A DNA stretch of 64,000 nucleotides from Tubulanus polymorphus (Eukaryota; Nemertea; Palaeonemertea; Tubulaniformes; Tubulanidae). The notes under the pieces were generated by a model. That model had not been told where the DNA came from, ran no database searches, and was given only the letters and a program-made list of their open reading frames with translations. Both the position numbers and the translations under genes were made by a program. Of the stretch, positions 21,223 through 34,637 are shown piece by piece (position 1 is the stretch's first letter; the number at the start of each line of letters is the position of its first letter). The stretch lies in assembly GCF_964204645.1 (NCBI RefSeq), contig NC_134027.1, forward strand, positions 13,878,485 to 13,942,484, given 5' to 3'.

Positions 21223-23298
21223 TTGCAGCCAGAGTGTCATGAATAAGATTATCAGTTATATTGTCATATTGAATTGTTGAACTTCACACATTTGTAGAAC
21301 TGCGTGAACTATACTAGAATGTACGGAGCCTTTAACTGTAACTAAAACTATTCAACTGTATCTGTGCATTCCTCTATAAATACAGAATAGAATTCTATAG
21401 TAGCTGTCACATTAACAGTAAACCACGTAGTCGTCGTTCGTTCAATCTCTTTAACTTTCTGCTTACCGGTCGAACCTACCCCTCAGTATGAAGACAGTAT
21501 GAAAGGAGCATAAACTAGGTTGAATCACTTCTAAAACATGCCTCAAACAATGATTCACAAGGTAGTAAAGCTCGTTCACTGTATGACATAACTTCCGGTT
21601 AGTTCCGTCTATCACCACAGTATAGCGCCACATCACGAGAAGGGTGTATACTTACTTTACATGTAGTAGTCATGCGCAACTGCGTGATCATACACAGTAG
21701 AGGGTTTTCCCCAATGACTCAAACAGACACCCCTCAGAATGTTACTACTATTGACAGATGTAAAATCAAATCTTTTTAATTCACTGCTATTCACTAATTT
21801 CACAGTTTATCACAAAGGCCTGGATTGCCGCCACATACTTTTTATAGATTTCAACATATATGGTTAATAAGCGCACATCAAAAAATATTTAGCCCGGGCG
21901 TACACTTCCATTAACACACTTCACAGAGGTTCACGCGTGGAGAAAATAGGTCATTTCAGCTGAACTAATCAAAGATAAAAATACACAGGTAGGAGAACAC
22001 CTCCCTGATAAAAACAATGACATGGCCCCAGTAAACCCCAAAAAAATTTTTCAGGCATCGGTGGCAACAATGACATCAGTCACAGTAGCTAAGGGAACAT
22101 GTAGTTTCTCATTTATCAGCATTTTTAATGGTATTGGTACTTACCTGTGGCCACCTGACCAAATCCAATTTTTCAATATCCCACATGGCATCTACTTGCA
22201 CTGGAGATCACATACCTCACAGTGTTTTTATTTTAAGCGCTTTAGCCATTAAGTCATTAAGTAAAACAGCAGGGTCTCGACCAACTTTGACCGAAGGGCA
22301 AAACAGGGTTCATAGTTGTAAGGCTATGGGAAAAATAAGCACTTAAACGCACTTTTTTCAAACCTAAGTAAGCACCTTTTACATGAAAATCAGGCTAGAA
22401 ATTTTCAATGTCACTGCCCATCTTATGCAAAATTCACTGCCAACTGCAGCAACCTTTTAAGAAATGTGCAATTTTCCGAGCCAGTGACCAAATGCCTACA
22501 CTAAGGCCCATTAGATTGGTTGGAGTAGGCTACTGATTTTACCAACATAAATGAAAGGTAGAAGGGGAAAATAAAATTTACAATCTTGTATAAAATATAT
22601 TAATTTTTAAGATAACGGATCTATTAGAATGGAAGGGATCAGAGCTTCCTTCGTTGAGTATTATCCATGTAAAATCTTGGAAGGACTGCAGAAAAATTAA
22701 GACTGAAAACTGGATTGGATTGAATTAAATGATGGGAGAAATCTTACTTTTTTCAAATGATTAGATCATAAATGAAGAAAGAAATATCAGGAAAAAGTTT
22801 TTTTCAAAGTTAGATATGATAAATTCAAAGGGGATCTGTGCTCCAAGTAATTAAAAAAGCCTTCCATGTGTCCTCTTGAACCAAGATATTTGTAAAATCC
22901 GTCAATTGACAGGATCTCCGCGTAATCACACACAACTGCATGATGATAATTGGACAAATGTCTTGAACAATTTTGCATTGCTGGATATTATATCTGACGG
23001 TTGAAATGCCGTATTTTCCAGCTAATAAGCCGATTTTCTAGCCTCAGAATAAGCCTCGGCTTATTGTGCATGCATTAAGAAATCCATGTATTTCAGGCTA
23101 AAAAACTGCCCTCGGCTTATTGGCCGAGTTGGCATAATCTTCGGAAAATATGGGATCAGCATTTGGTACAATGAATAAGGTGTCATACTCAACAAAATTG
23201 TCTATGAATGAATGCCTTGCAAAATAGATGCATATTCAATTGTTCCTGTTATATAACATACACAACTTCTAAACTTAAATAATAGTTATTTATCTTAC
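21223..23298. other. Intron sequence of MARCHF6, unassigned
   Basis: This A+T-rich stretch may hold the BEL/Pao 3' LTR at its left edge. Near 23010-23130 a short repeat uses 'aataagccg' and its inverse 'cggctta' several times. No credible coding region was seen. Confidence 0.45.
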
Positions 23299-23413
23299 CA
23301 GTGAACAGATGTCAAGCCACCATCCACAAATGAGCGGGAAAATTCCAATCTCCACAACCACAAGTAATGATACTTTAACAACAACATAACACAAACCAAG
23401 TAATCTTTTGGAT
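23299..23413 (-). CDS. MARCHF6: MARCHF6 exon (TEB4 domain start)
   Basis: The 115-bp exon includes KVSLLVVVEIGIFPLICGWW and ends LDICSL, between a CCTCTAG acceptor and a GTAAGA donor. This stretch is almost unchanged from the vertebrate protein. It opens the conserved TEB4/Doa10 (TD) domain, several membrane helices thought to shape the substrate path. It joins in phase 0 to the exon at 7731 across a 15.4-kb intron that contains the nested BEL/Gypsy/hAT stack. Confidence 0.95.
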
Positions 23414-23785
23414 CTAGAGGAAAAATTATTGACATAACGTTACTATATTCTCTCAGCAAGGCATACAAATTAAACTCCGTTTAGGTCATATTTTTTTCAT
23501 AACGGAGACAAATCTACGATTTAACTATGGCTAACATTAGTCAGATATTTGTATTTCATTACAAAATTTGCCATATACATGAATATCTTTGATGTTTGGT
23601 GAGACAATGCAATTGTCTTTATGTGTGCTCACTTCATCACATGAAGGCGTAAAAAGCATAGGTGAATGAATAAACTTCTCCCTTTAGCCCAGATGATTAA
23701 TGAAACCCCCCGAGATGACATTCTTGAGTTCTGGTCCTGTCCAGCATGCTTGTTCACCTTAAGCTCAATGTATTAAAATGTCCAA

Positions 23786-24030
23786 ATAAATTGCCCATGG
23801 GCAAAGTGTGGTTTACCTTGAAAGCTAGAGGTTGTTTGGAGTAAGGGCATTGCTTGAAAAATCTTTTTAATTCATGACTTCAAAGTTCTAGAAGTTAATA
23901 TTGTATTTTATCTCTCTTAAAGAATTATTTTGTTGTCAAATAAGACCAAAGATAAACATTTGTTTATGGTCTACGCCCAAAATTACGTAGGGTACAGGTA
24001 GGCGCGGCAGGGAAACTATTTTATAATTTA
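23786..24030. repeat. Dispersed repeat, intact copy
   Basis: It starts 'aaataaattgcccatgggc' and ends near 'gtagggtacaggtaggc'. A second copy lies at 36798-36870 plus 37683-37840, split there by another element. The copy here shows the uninterrupted state. Confidence 0.8.
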
Positions 24031-25269
24031 CATAAAAATATTTTTGACAATGTGAAAAAATATTCAAATCAAATTCATATGATGTCACATATCAGAGGGT
24101 GGCTGAATATTGAGTCTTGGAAACGAAACCTCTTCCAATGTATGGCCGCTGAAGCTAAAACACCGGGTGTAGTATGAAACAATACCTATGGCGACAGTGC
24201 TTCATCTAGCATTAAAAAAGGGCAGGGTGCTGATTTCAAATAAGGGCATTTTTGTGCATAATTCCATCGGAGCAAGGGCACATAATAACGCGGTCACGTC
24301 TGTTTTAGGGGCAAACTGCAATGTTCCTTATTGCATAGAATCGAGGTACCCCCTATTACAATTGAGGAATAGAAACTATGTTTAACTTTGATTTTGTCAT
24401 GAGTGACACACTTAACCACAGTACATCCTTATACCTATGCCTGTCAATGAAGAAAAGTTAATCTATATAGGGCTTTCAAAATGATTTGGAAAATCAGGTG
24501 CAGACAAAAAAATTGCAGAGAAAAGCAATCTCAAGTAGCAAATACAGCGAAAAAGAGCCAGTAATAGTGTATAGGCCTACATGAAATTGCATATTTTTAA
24601 TCTTAGAAATATTAAATTAATTGATTTAAATTGATAGTGTTAGTGATTGGCAAGTAACTGTTGATAATTGGTAAGCAGCCAGCTTAAGAACACATTATTG
24701 CTATTTTAGGCTACTCAAACTAATTGTCTGTGTGAGTCTCTCTGTCAGTTCACCGAACAAAGTTTTTCACCTTGTATATATATTTGTCTAATAGTCTAGA
24801 TAAAAAGATCCAGAGCATCACGATGTGTTAAAAACGAAAAAAAATCCATCGAATGTACACTACAAGCTTTACAGTGGCAGTCGCTAGAATGATTGGCAGT
24901 AGTTTGGAAGTCAGCCAATTTCCTGGAAACTTAAACTAGGCCACGCGTCTGAGGCACGTTTTCACACGATGCACACTGACTGCAGTACATTTGAATATAA
25001 CCACTGATCACATGAGCTAATATCGTTGATATCATACGAGATATTTCATAGCCGTCGCAGGAAACTTACTAACAGTCGCATGCGTCGGCTTATTTTGAAA
25101 GCCCTGACTCATTACTCGTGACTGACAATGGCAGGATGGCGGACCTACGGCAAGTGATGAGGGCACAAGGGCGAGCATGGGACACATCTGAAGGGCACAA
25201 GGGCAGCTATTTTCGGGGGCGGGACGGACCGCCCTTCTATTTTTGGCTAGATGAAGCACTGGGCGATAT

Positions 25270-25660
25270 GTATAATAACCAGCAACGAGCATTTAAGATT
25301 CGCACATATACGGCACCTAGTCCAGTGAAACGTTCGCCATTAATGGCTTTCCCAAAATTATTTTAGTAGCACAAGAATTCCCCGTATATCCCAAAAACAG
25401 CCAATCATATTCGCTCAATCGAGGTCATTGCAATTTTATACGCGAGAGCTAAGAATTTTCCTGCCAAAAACAGTTTTTCGTCGAATTTAAACGAAGTTGA
25501 CCATGTCATTGACGGAGGTTCGTCATGTCTTCAATCGCATCAATTATATGTCGTTTAACCCGAGAACCAATGAAAAAAAGCACACATAAAAAAACGATTT
25601 TACAGGAATTGGCTCAATGCCAACCTCATACTGCTGACAAAGGTATACCAAAAATACATT
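25270..25660. repeat. Dispersed repeat of about 390 bp, copy 1
   Basis: The stretch from 'catttaagattcgcacatat' to 'ctgctgacaaaggtat' matches 44765-45150 with small changes and a short insertion near 44900. It shares no coding similarity with known families. Flanks around 24060-24190 and 44390-44720 also share short phrases, so the unit may be longer. Confidence 0.75.
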
Positions 25661-26575
25661 CATGACGGTAAAAGTTTTCACATATATTCAGTGACTAGAA
25701 ACAAACAAAGCATTTAGAGTTCCAGATAAGATAAACAGAATAATGCTCTTTTGTATAAATCACCAGTGAGACTTTTTTTTTCAAACAGTACTGTGTTACT
25801 CATATTGTTGAGATTGTCAAACTTGAAAGCACCCAGAGGAGGGTGACGAAGATGCCTAGAAACATCATAATTTTTACGGAGTAAAATTTGTATTTCTGAG
25901 GGATACTTATGTGGGGGGCACATATTAGAAGTTGCCTTAGCTTGGGAACTATACCGCTCAACATTTTTTGGAATACCCGGTACCGTACGGTGGCGCCGCT
26001 ACGAGCCACGTGACTCAATTTCTTCCGAAACTCAGTGCAAAGAGCCGAGCGGGGAAGGCGGGCGGGAAACTCCTGTGCCCCATGTAAGTATCCCTCAGAA
26101 ATACAAATTTTACTCAGGAAAATTATGATATTTCCTTCAGGGTACATTACGTGGGGCAGATATTAGAAGGATTAGCCAAGGACCAGGCGGCGGGTAAGGC
26201 TTCCAAGATATTTGTGTAGGCGAAACCCAAAAATAACGCTTGTTCAACAATGAAAAACTAACCCCGGAAACCGTGCAAAGACTGAATCACCAACAAGACC
26301 TGCGTTCCGCGGTGAAAACAAAGGCCCTGCAAAGATAATTACCTGCATCCAGCATGCGGACTCTAAACTAGACTCACGACCAGAGCAAACAGATAAAATA
26401 TGTACATGTATACACAGATCTAAATCTAATCTAACCTGTAACCATGCAAAATATATATATATATATCTTGCAGCCCATGGGAGCGAATGAAACCAACACA
26501 CTCCCAAAGAGCTTGGCAGAGACCCCCCGGCCTAAGCTGCCAAACAGAACTGCAAAAATCAAAACAAAACATAAA

Positions 26576-27427
26576 TCAATCATTTTGATTTGGATCAAAA
26601 GGATCTGATGAATGACCGGGATAAGAACTAGCGTGAGCAGACCCTGAAGGAAAAACCCGAACACCCTGTACAATGACAGCTTGGCCCACTGCGGAAAGAG
26701 AACCCAGCTGCCCCGAAATATCCTTCAAATAAAAGGAAGCAAAGGTATTCTGACTACTCCAGAAAGCCCCTCGACAAACCTTTTTGATGGAGGCGCCTGA
26801 AAATGCTGCCCATGAAGTCGGCATCAAACGTACCTGATGACTGACAACTCGAGCAGGCTCGGCACTACCGACGATAAAGCCTCACAAATTAGCTCTGCGA
26901 CCCAGCGACTGTTCATTCAGTGATATAAACAACCAATCTCTCTCTCCCTGAAGTGAGGCTGTCAGACGCAAATAAAATCTTAAAGCACCCGCACCGGACG
27001 AAGCGCCCGGTCAGGAAGGTCTGATTGAACCCTATGAGTCAGAGCCTCTACCCTCCACTGTCTACCAACCGCACCCGGTCTTTGATTCTAAGCGATAACG
27101 TTGAGGAAAGGGTGGAGAACAAAAAAACTATAACCTGGGCCGAAAACGATATGACCAGATCATTAACCGAGTCGTTATTGCATGAATCTCGGACCTCCTG
27201 GCCGACATGGCCAGAAAAAGAAGAAACACTGTCTTCTTAGTCAGTTTAGAAAGACTCACTTCAGAGAGGGGTTCATATGGAGGAGCCATTAGAAACCTTA
27301 GGACCACCCCTATGTCTGAGAAACCCGCAATGAGCTGAGAAATACAGGGATCAGTAGTTAAGTCCTGGATACCAGCCGCACTGAAAGTATGGCCAAAAGC
27401 GGACCGGTTACCCTTAATAGTTACCAC
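26576..27427 (-). pseudogene. DIRS element 1 tyrosine recombinase, broken
   Basis: The frame at 27427-27128 reads TIKGNRSAFGHTFSAAG and KKTVFLLFLAMSARRSEIHA, which carries the first catalytic Arg. The frame at 26827-26576 reads FSGASIKKVCRGAFWSSQNT then FASFYLKDISGQLGS, with the Trp and the nucleophilic Tyr. Between them the frame is disrupted and the H-x-x-R box is not in an open frame. In intact elements this enzyme joins circular cDNA into the genome. Confidence 0.85.
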
Positions 27428-27477
27428 CTGCTGCCTCTTAACCTCAAAAAGAAAGAGGAAAAAATCAGCGAGAGCGG

Positions 27478-28635
27478 CTACAGTGGGAGAACCTGGTGGC
27501 GAACAGATCTATCAATGGATCGCCTACCAGGGACCCCACTCAAACTGCCATCCCTGGATGAAGGGACCATTCCGTAGAATTTGCCACATCCTGATGGGAG
27601 AGGGCATCGGCAACAACTTTCCTCTTGCCCGCCAGGTGAACCACAGACAGGTGAATCCCTCGGGCCTGACACCAGAGGAGAATCTCCTTGGTAAGGTCGG
27701 TAAGCGTAACCGATCTGGTGCCTCCCTGGTTCTGAAGATAGGCCCTGACCGTCTGATTGACGGTGGCTAACCACACGTGTCTGCCTATCAACCTCCTGCG
27801 AAAGAACCCCAGAGCCTTGCGGACCGAGCTTAGACCGAAAGGGAGAGCTGAGAACTGGTACTGGTGACCCTTCCACTTGACCTGCTGGTAACGACGCGAC
27901 TTGGGGTGAATCGGCACCTGAAAGTATGCATCCTTCAAATCGATTGACGACGCCCATTGACCGGGGGGGGGGGGGGGGGCGCCTGAACTACCTGCTGCGG
28001 TGTGGTCATGCGAAACTTCGGCACCCTGAGATGCTTGTTGAGGACAAGTCTATCACAGTGCGTAGGCCTCCTGAAGCCTTGGGCACTGTAAAGACTCTTG
28101 AGTTCCAGCCCGGAGAGGACTCGTTTTGAACCAGCTGGAGAGCACCATTCTGGAGTAACTCCTCCATAGCAGGGGTAATATGTGACTCTTGACCCCTCTT
28201 GGGTTGCATGTCTAGATGCTGTTTCATCAGGTAAGGCTTTGATTCGAACTGTAGACGGAAACCTTTCGAGACTACTCTTGTGGCCCATCCGTCTCCAAAC
28301 TCTTCGGACCAGCGCCCATGACCCTCAATGCTGGGATTTCCCAAAGGGTTTTGCAGAGGACTTTCCCCTACCCTTACGCTTGAAGGACCTGACCCTTCCT
28401 TGGCTACCCGCCCAAGACGAAGCCCAGAAAAAGACGAATCCTGACTCTGTGGAAGAACCAGGGTCGCTACCGCACTAGCAGTCTGCACCGGCTTCCTTGG
28501 AATCTTGAAAGGTCGATAAGACTTCGCCTGCGAATCCTTGATTTTTTGGTACTCCGCTACCACTGGGGCACACCAGCCCGAACAAAGGCCATTGGAGTGA
28601 CCCAGCGGGGCCCGGAACAGAGAATCTTGGGTCAC
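27478..28635 (-). pseudogene. DIRS element 1 RT-RNase H with internal deletion
   Basis: RT fingers are recognisable (VSKGFRLQFESKPYL, RVFTVPKASGGLRTVIDLS), then KDAYFQVPIHPKSRRYQQ and FSALPFGLSS. Immediately after FGLSS the frame jumps to VRKALGFF, which belongs to RNase H, and continues WLATVNQTVRAYLQNQGGTR. The YLDD catalytic box and the first half of RNase H are therefore deleted. A run of 17 G at 27963-27979 breaks the frame inside RT. Confidence 0.87.
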
Positions 28636-30425
28636 CTCTGGGAGCTTAGAGCCAAAATCTTTTATCTAACAGGTCCTTGCCGCCAGAATCATGTTAGCAT
28701 GAGCCCTGACTGCAAGAAGATTGCATGTGACGCTGACCGTCCCAGCGACTGGATTATCCTATCCATACCGGCCAGAGCAGACGCAACCTCAGAGGGATCC
28801 GCAGACTCCTTTACAGTAGGGACTGAACTCCCTGAGCTCACCAATCAGTGACAGGAAGGCCATATCCTGGAAACTCCCGATTCTTGTGATATTCTCCAGG
28901 AATGAAAATGAAGAGACCACCCCGCCTTAGGCATTTGAATGTTAAGGACGGGGCGACCGAGAGTGCAGACAAAATTGACCTAACATCCGCGTCAACCGAG
29001 CCATACAATCGTTCAGTTGACCCGGGCGTACTTTAGTAGGATGCTAACGGGGAATCTGCGGCTCAGTGAGAAAAACTTTCCCTGCATGAGCCAGGCGGAG
29101 GATAGGCTAACCCAGTCGGCCGATCCTAAGCCCACTAGTGTGTATCGATCTGAGTCCACTCGGCCTTCACTGCAAAGGACTCGCGAAGAGCATGAGGGTC
29201 CCGTGTGGAGGCAGCATACGAGGCCATACACTCTGCCGGATCCACGGACTTAAGAGGTTTAGGCACAGTGGCACCATGCTTGCGGAAAACCTCTGAATGT
29301 GAGTGTGCGAAAAGGCCTATCCACTGGCGCCGAACAGTCTAAATAGTGGCGACCAAGCCCGAAGGGCTGGGTGGTCGGTTGATCATTACTGACGAACGGG
29401 GATCGGTCACACCGGATGGGATTGAAGGTGATGACTCCCTAGATCCCGAACGCGTGCCAGGACCTACCTCCAAGGAATACTCATCAAAATCCTTGGGATC
29501 AGGGACATTGAGGGGAACATCCTCAGGACAGAGTTCTCCGACTCGGACGACGATGGCCGCGAAGCTCGAGATCCTGACGGGCCGAGATGGCCCTTTACCG
29601 AATCCAATAGGATTCGTATTTCCGCCTGAAAAGCCTTAAAATCCTCAGCGAAAATGAAGTCGGACGTGGAGGCCGCCGGCTCAGGAGATAAAGACCTCCT
29701 GCGACGGTTCCTGAAAAATCGTCGAGGGCGAGGTGCTGGACCAGGCGCGTGCCCTTCTTCGTCGATAACGGTCATACGTTTCCTACTTGAAGAGGTCATA
29801 CCCGACGGCGAAGGGTAATACCTACTCCGCCCCTCTCCAGGGGACCGATACACTGACGAGCGGGCTTGCGGGGAAATTCGTGACTCTGATTTCCCTGTGG
29901 AGGCTAAAATACCGGGCCCAGCCGAGCGACTCGAAACGAGTCCTGATTCAGGTCTATCTGAAATCCCGATTGCGGACAAGGCTTTTAATAGGCACAGCCA
30001 CGGAACCCGGGCCCCGATAAGAATGGGTAGCCGGAGCCGAAGCACGGACGGTTTTATCCGGTGCCGCCTCGTTAAGGCCAGACTGGGACCCAGTGGAAGG
30101 TTCAAACTGGGACGGAACCGGAGCAGAATCGGGAACCAGTATGAGCCGAGGTTTAATGGCCTGTTGTACCACTGTCGCAACTGAAGTGACGGTGTGGTTG
30201 GCAGAAACCCGACGACTCCACGACTTTCTTAGCCGTCTTGCTGCGGGATTGTTGCCCCGAACTTTCGGCCAAGGGCTCCTGCAAGGGAACGTTGGCCTGC
30301 ACCCCTACTGGAGGTCGAACCGCGCCAGTAGGAGAGGAGGTACTGGACGATTCATGAACCCGAGAACGGGCTTTGTTATCTCTAGAATCCGACATATTTA
30401 TTGATTGCCGAAACAAAAGCAACAA
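28636..30425 (-). pseudogene. DIRS element 1 gag-like region, broken
   Basis: From 30391 the minus strand starts MSDSRDNKARSRVHESSS, Ser/Arg-rich like the start MSDHDVSSSPRG of element 2. A long frame at 30180-29464 contains RRFFRNRRRRSLSPEP and an acidic stretch. Frames below 29464 are short. Assignment to gag rests on position upstream of RT and composition, not on a domain match. Confidence 0.65.
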
Positions 30426-31292
30426 TAAACGACTCCCAAAAAAAATTTACCTCAACTTAAATTAATTATCAGAAATAATTATTAATGATTGGCGAAAAAT
30501 TAATCTTAAATTAAAACGATTATTAGAAATATTTTAATTAATGTATTTCCCTTAATTAATATTTCCTAAATCAAACCTATTATATGCGGTTTGAACTCGG
30601 ACTACTTGCTAATCGAGAAGCCCTGTGAAACCTCCCTGAAAAACGAGAGGAAGTGAACACGTGGTCAGAGACTGATGCCCCGGCTGTGAGAAAATCCGAT
30701 CGATTTATAGACGCATGTGAATCGTAAGACTTATTGGAATGAACTCACTGAAGAACCGGAGGTGCTAGCTTGGTCCTGGACCAACAAAACTACCAGTCAG
30801 CTTGAACACAAACTCAGAATAACGTCTAAGCAGCAGCTCCTTTGGAAAAGCGCACCAAAAATAGTGGTGCTAAGGAAGAAATTGAGTCATGTGGCTCGTG
30901 GCGGCGCCACCCGACGGTACCAGGTATTCCAAAAAATGTTTAGGGGTATAGTTCCCAAGCTAAGGTAAGTTCTAATATGTGCCCCACGTAATGTATCCTG
31001 AAGGCATCTTCGCTAGGAAGATTGATTACAAGTACTCTACCTCCCGAGTCTATTCAACAGAAGACTGTGTGGAGACATGATAGAAACGTACACATATCTC
31101 CATAAACTCAGCTCTCCAAGCAACTATGGTCTATCTATAAGTCTATCTGATCAAGAGAAAGAAGGGACACTTTCCACAGATAATTAATAAAGTTGGCTCA
31201 TATGAACTACTTGCAAATAAATTGTCAAGGTGGACATTCTGGACTACATTATTTCTCTAACTGAAGATACTGTACAATGCCACTCATCCAGA

Positions 31293-32516
31293 AACTAGGG
31301 TTTCGATGCCACTGGGAACATATACTGAAACCGATGGCCTTGAAACTGACCACAATCATCGAAGCTGTCGTAAGCTACAAATTTTGCATTTTTGAAATTA
31401 TATGAGTTTTCCAAGCACTTAGAGCAATCTTGAACCCATGGATGACTATTATATTGTGGAAGGTAATGGCTATTTGCAATGTGGCAAAACCTCATGACAT
31501 CTCATGCATGACAGGTCGAGCCCCGAATTATTGCAGTTAAAATGTGCCAATGAATGCTCACTAAAAATCATTAAAAGTGTTTAATATCTGAAGGCATTCG
31601 CCACATACGCATGGCAACAGTAGTAAGCCTATGCATTGTGTCCCAGAAAATGGTTCCTCCGAAATGATTAACCCATAAGCACTCAGGAATTGCAATGCAG
31701 TGTCAATTACTCCTCAGAAAATTCAAGGTTCTAAGTTCATCACGATACCAAATAGCTCATTTGCTGTTTATTTCCATGCATTACAAGTTTTGTAGTAAAT
31801 ACTCTAGGCTTTTATACGATGTATGATTCGATGAGGTGGGCCATCAAAATCATGTCCTTTTGGGCCCCCGAAATTCATCCAAACTAACTTGGATTTGTAG
31901 TGAGCGCTCAGATGTATCATGTTCAAACTCGAAATACTCGAGAAATTGAAATAGGAGGATGTTGATTTCTGGTTGGTATTTCGAGGACTTAGGTATGTAG
32001 TTTATCATAAGCTATTGGGTTCGAATCCCACAATAACTGTTTTGTGCAGCATACGAAAAAAGTGCCGGGGCGGATTCGGGCGGCTTGAGGAGTAGTAAGC
32101 AGGGCGTATACGGGCGACTTGAGTGCTAATGGGTTAAATATTGATTAGGTAATCTATACTAATAGATAAATTTTTCTGATGGATTTGTAATCAGTAGGAT
32201 GGCTTCTTTTCATATTAGGGATAATGGGTCATGTAGATCTCGTCCGGCTGGTCATCAAAGACTAACTATGAAGCGGCCTATCTTACTTCAAACCAAATTG
32301 GCGAAGCTTATAAAGATAATATCATAGTGCACTGTGTAGTAAGCATGTTCAACTTTGATGACATGAGGCCAATATCAAAGCCAATATTGGCCAATCAGCG
32401 ACACCGTTGTAAAATTCAAGTACCAGTTGTACTAGAACCCAGACTGGTTTGGGACCTTGGACCTGGCTCTTAATTGAAAACAATAGCCCGCTGGAACTTA
32501 AGTCTCAAGTGGGCTT
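31293..32516. repeat. HINE/Helentron-like element, diverged copy
   Basis: It starts AACTAGGG and soon shows 'gaaaccgatggccttgaaac', as in the better copies at 39481, 40918 and 59920. It ends with the hairpin 'agcccgctggaacttaag' followed by 'tctcaagtgggctta' at 32484-32516, matching the terminal hairpin of those copies. The interior is diverged and has no GGAC run. A G+C-rich duplicated phrase (cgggcggcttgag / cgggcgacttgag) lies at 32065-32100. Confidence 0.62.
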
Positions 32517-32636
32517 AAGATTGAGATAACAGCCATTTCAATGACGACTCATACAGGGTTTATCATAGAATATTTCAAGAATAGAAAAAGTGTATAGTTT
32601 GTAAACCCTTTTTCCATTGCTTCTTGTGATGATTAC

Positions 32637-32746
32637 CTTTTAAATCCAGTTATAGAAGTTAATGCATGTAAAACTATAAGAGCTGCAGCGAATATAACAT
32701 AGCCAATCAGAGTTGTCACTGTACCCTCAAATTCAGATGATGAAAT
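32637..32746 (-). CDS. MARCHF6: MARCHF6 exon (transmembrane segment)
   Basis: The 110-bp exon reads ISSSEFEGTVTTLIGYVIFA and continues to ITGFKR, with a CTTTTTAG acceptor and a GTAATC donor. SEFEG-TTLIGY corresponds to SHFEGLITTIVGY in the vertebrate protein, followed by a hydrophobic helix. It ends in phase 2, and the first base of the next exon (23413) completes an arginine codon. Confidence 0.92.
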
Positions 32747-33399
32747 CTAAAAAGATGAAAATATGATTTCATGGACATTGTCCAATACATAATCTAACTG
32801 CAAATTGTATGAATAGAAACAACTATTTTATTTTCTATTCAATGTGATTGATTTTTGGAAAAAGCAGACCTATCAATTGAAACAAATGACTAAGTTCAAA
32901 GCATAAATAAGTTTAAGTCTCTGGTCAACTGCTTCGAATTAAAATTCGACCTAATTTCTTATGAGGCCATCCCATCAAAATAATGTTCTGTTTGCCGTAA
33001 CCCGACCGACCTGACTTCAAAGGTACCGAGTGAAAACATTTTCCTGGAATTCCTTGAAGTAAATCTAATTTTTGATAAAAACGGACGGCCTACCTGCCGA
33101 TATATGTGCTGCGTATGTTTGAAGTCAAGTGTGCATCACGTGAAAACACGCCTTGATGTGTGGCCTAGTTTAAGTTTTCCAGGAAGCTGGCAGTGTTCCA
33201 ATAAGCTGCCATTTATTGGTAGTGACTATATTAAAGCTGGTATCGTAAAAGTGCGCATGTGCTGTTTCATTTTGAACATAGCGATGACGCTGTGGACGAA
33301 GTTATGATTTTAGAATTATTCTCAAAATGTAGGTTATTAGACAAATTTCCCGTGCACAACACAGATTTTTGATATTGTCATCATGTAAAAAAGGTGATA

Positions 33400-34055
33400 A
33401 ATTTGTTTTTTTTTGCCCAAAAATTTTGCAAATACTTCAGATCAATTTATTCCCTTTGTCTTATTGAATTGAATGAGGGATAAAATAATATTGGATTTGA
33501 TTTAAGATTATTCTCCACAAAATAAAATTGAATTTGATATTTTTTGGCAGAATAAAATCTGATTGAATTTGCCATTAGCATATCAAACTCATCCATGTGA
33601 TTTGATAAAAAGCCATTTCCTCAACATTGCATAATTGTCAATATTTTCTGCAGTGCAAATAAAAATAATCCTCCCAAAAACTAAATCAACTAAAGATTCC
33701 ACAAAATTTATCTTGAAACACAATGCTAAATCTTTAAATAAAACCCAGAAGTAAAACAGTAGATGATACCATGGGTTCACATAAACACCTGCTGATTTCT
33801 GCGGTCAGCCAATCAGGAGACTTCCCTATCGCTGATCGGCTGTTAAAACTGATATTCTTGCATCCAGATTTTTGCGAAAGAGCTCATGTAAACCTTAATG
33901 AGACCCTTTTTCAAAATTCTGCTCCCTAGGATTTGGAGAACGGATAATGCTTTAATGAATGATATGTATCAATATATGCTCAGTTGCACAGTCAAACCGC
34001 TATTCCTCGTATCATTTAAATTCGCTCCATTTGTATAGTAATAGGTTCAGACTAT
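33400..34055. repeat. Dispersed repeat (relative of the 36871 element), 5'-truncated
   Basis: Shared phrases with 36985-37680 include 'ttattccctttgtcttattg', 'tttgatattttttg-cagaataaaat' and the end 'tttgtatagtaatag'. A second partial copy follows at 34060-34390. The ORFs crossing it are not credible genes. Confidence 0.65.
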
Positions 34056-34637
34056 GGCTGGCCTAGAAACAAAATCAATTAAATATTTCACAGAAATTGA
34101 GTAAAAGTAAAACAGCAGACATAATACTGTTGGCTCACATGAACACTTACTGATTTCTGTGACCTTAGTTGCAGAAATCAGCTTTATATTCTAGCGCTCA
34201 GATTTTCACGAAAAACCTCCTGTAAATCGTTACCAGGCCCTTTTCGAAATTTGGCTTCCATGGAATTGGAGAATGAGTAATACTTGAATGCATGATTTGT
34301 ATAAATATATGCTCAGTTGCACAGTGAAAGGCCTTTCATCCAGAAACCATATCATTTACAATTACTCCTTTTGTATAGTCAAAGGATAGGACCAGCCTAT
34401 GGCTGGGCCAAAACAATCAACTTTTCATTAATGAGATCCTAATTCACATGACATGCATCTGTTCATGCAATGAAAGGACTATATTCAAGGCCTGATCTCA
34501 GAGATGGCAGAATTGATTTGTCAAAACATGAGTTTGAGACAAGGTTAGAAAATACGAAAACAAATGATCTTTCTTCTTCAAGTTAAGACCTGCAAAGATA
34601 GGCATCTCTCACATACAAAAGAGCATAGTAAACTTAC

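Larger units (their letters stand above)
25866..31006 (-). mobile_element. DIRS-like tyrosine-recombinase retrotransposon 1 (decayed)
   Basis: The ends are inverted. Sequence 30880-31006 is the reverse complement of 25915-26020, plus a second match to 26129-26150. At the left end two arms of about 47 bp (25866-25912 and 26082-26128) face each other around a 170-bp loop. Inside on the minus strand are gag-like, RT, RNase H and tyrosine-recombinase fragments in DIRS order. It has no LTRs or integrase of the DDE type. It lies in the same strand sense as MARCHF6. Confidence 0.88.

Noticed and set aside
27926-30404. Several plus-strand open frames of 67-103 codons within DIRS element 1
   Set aside because: They are antisense to recognisable RT and gag sequence and share none of the expected motifs.
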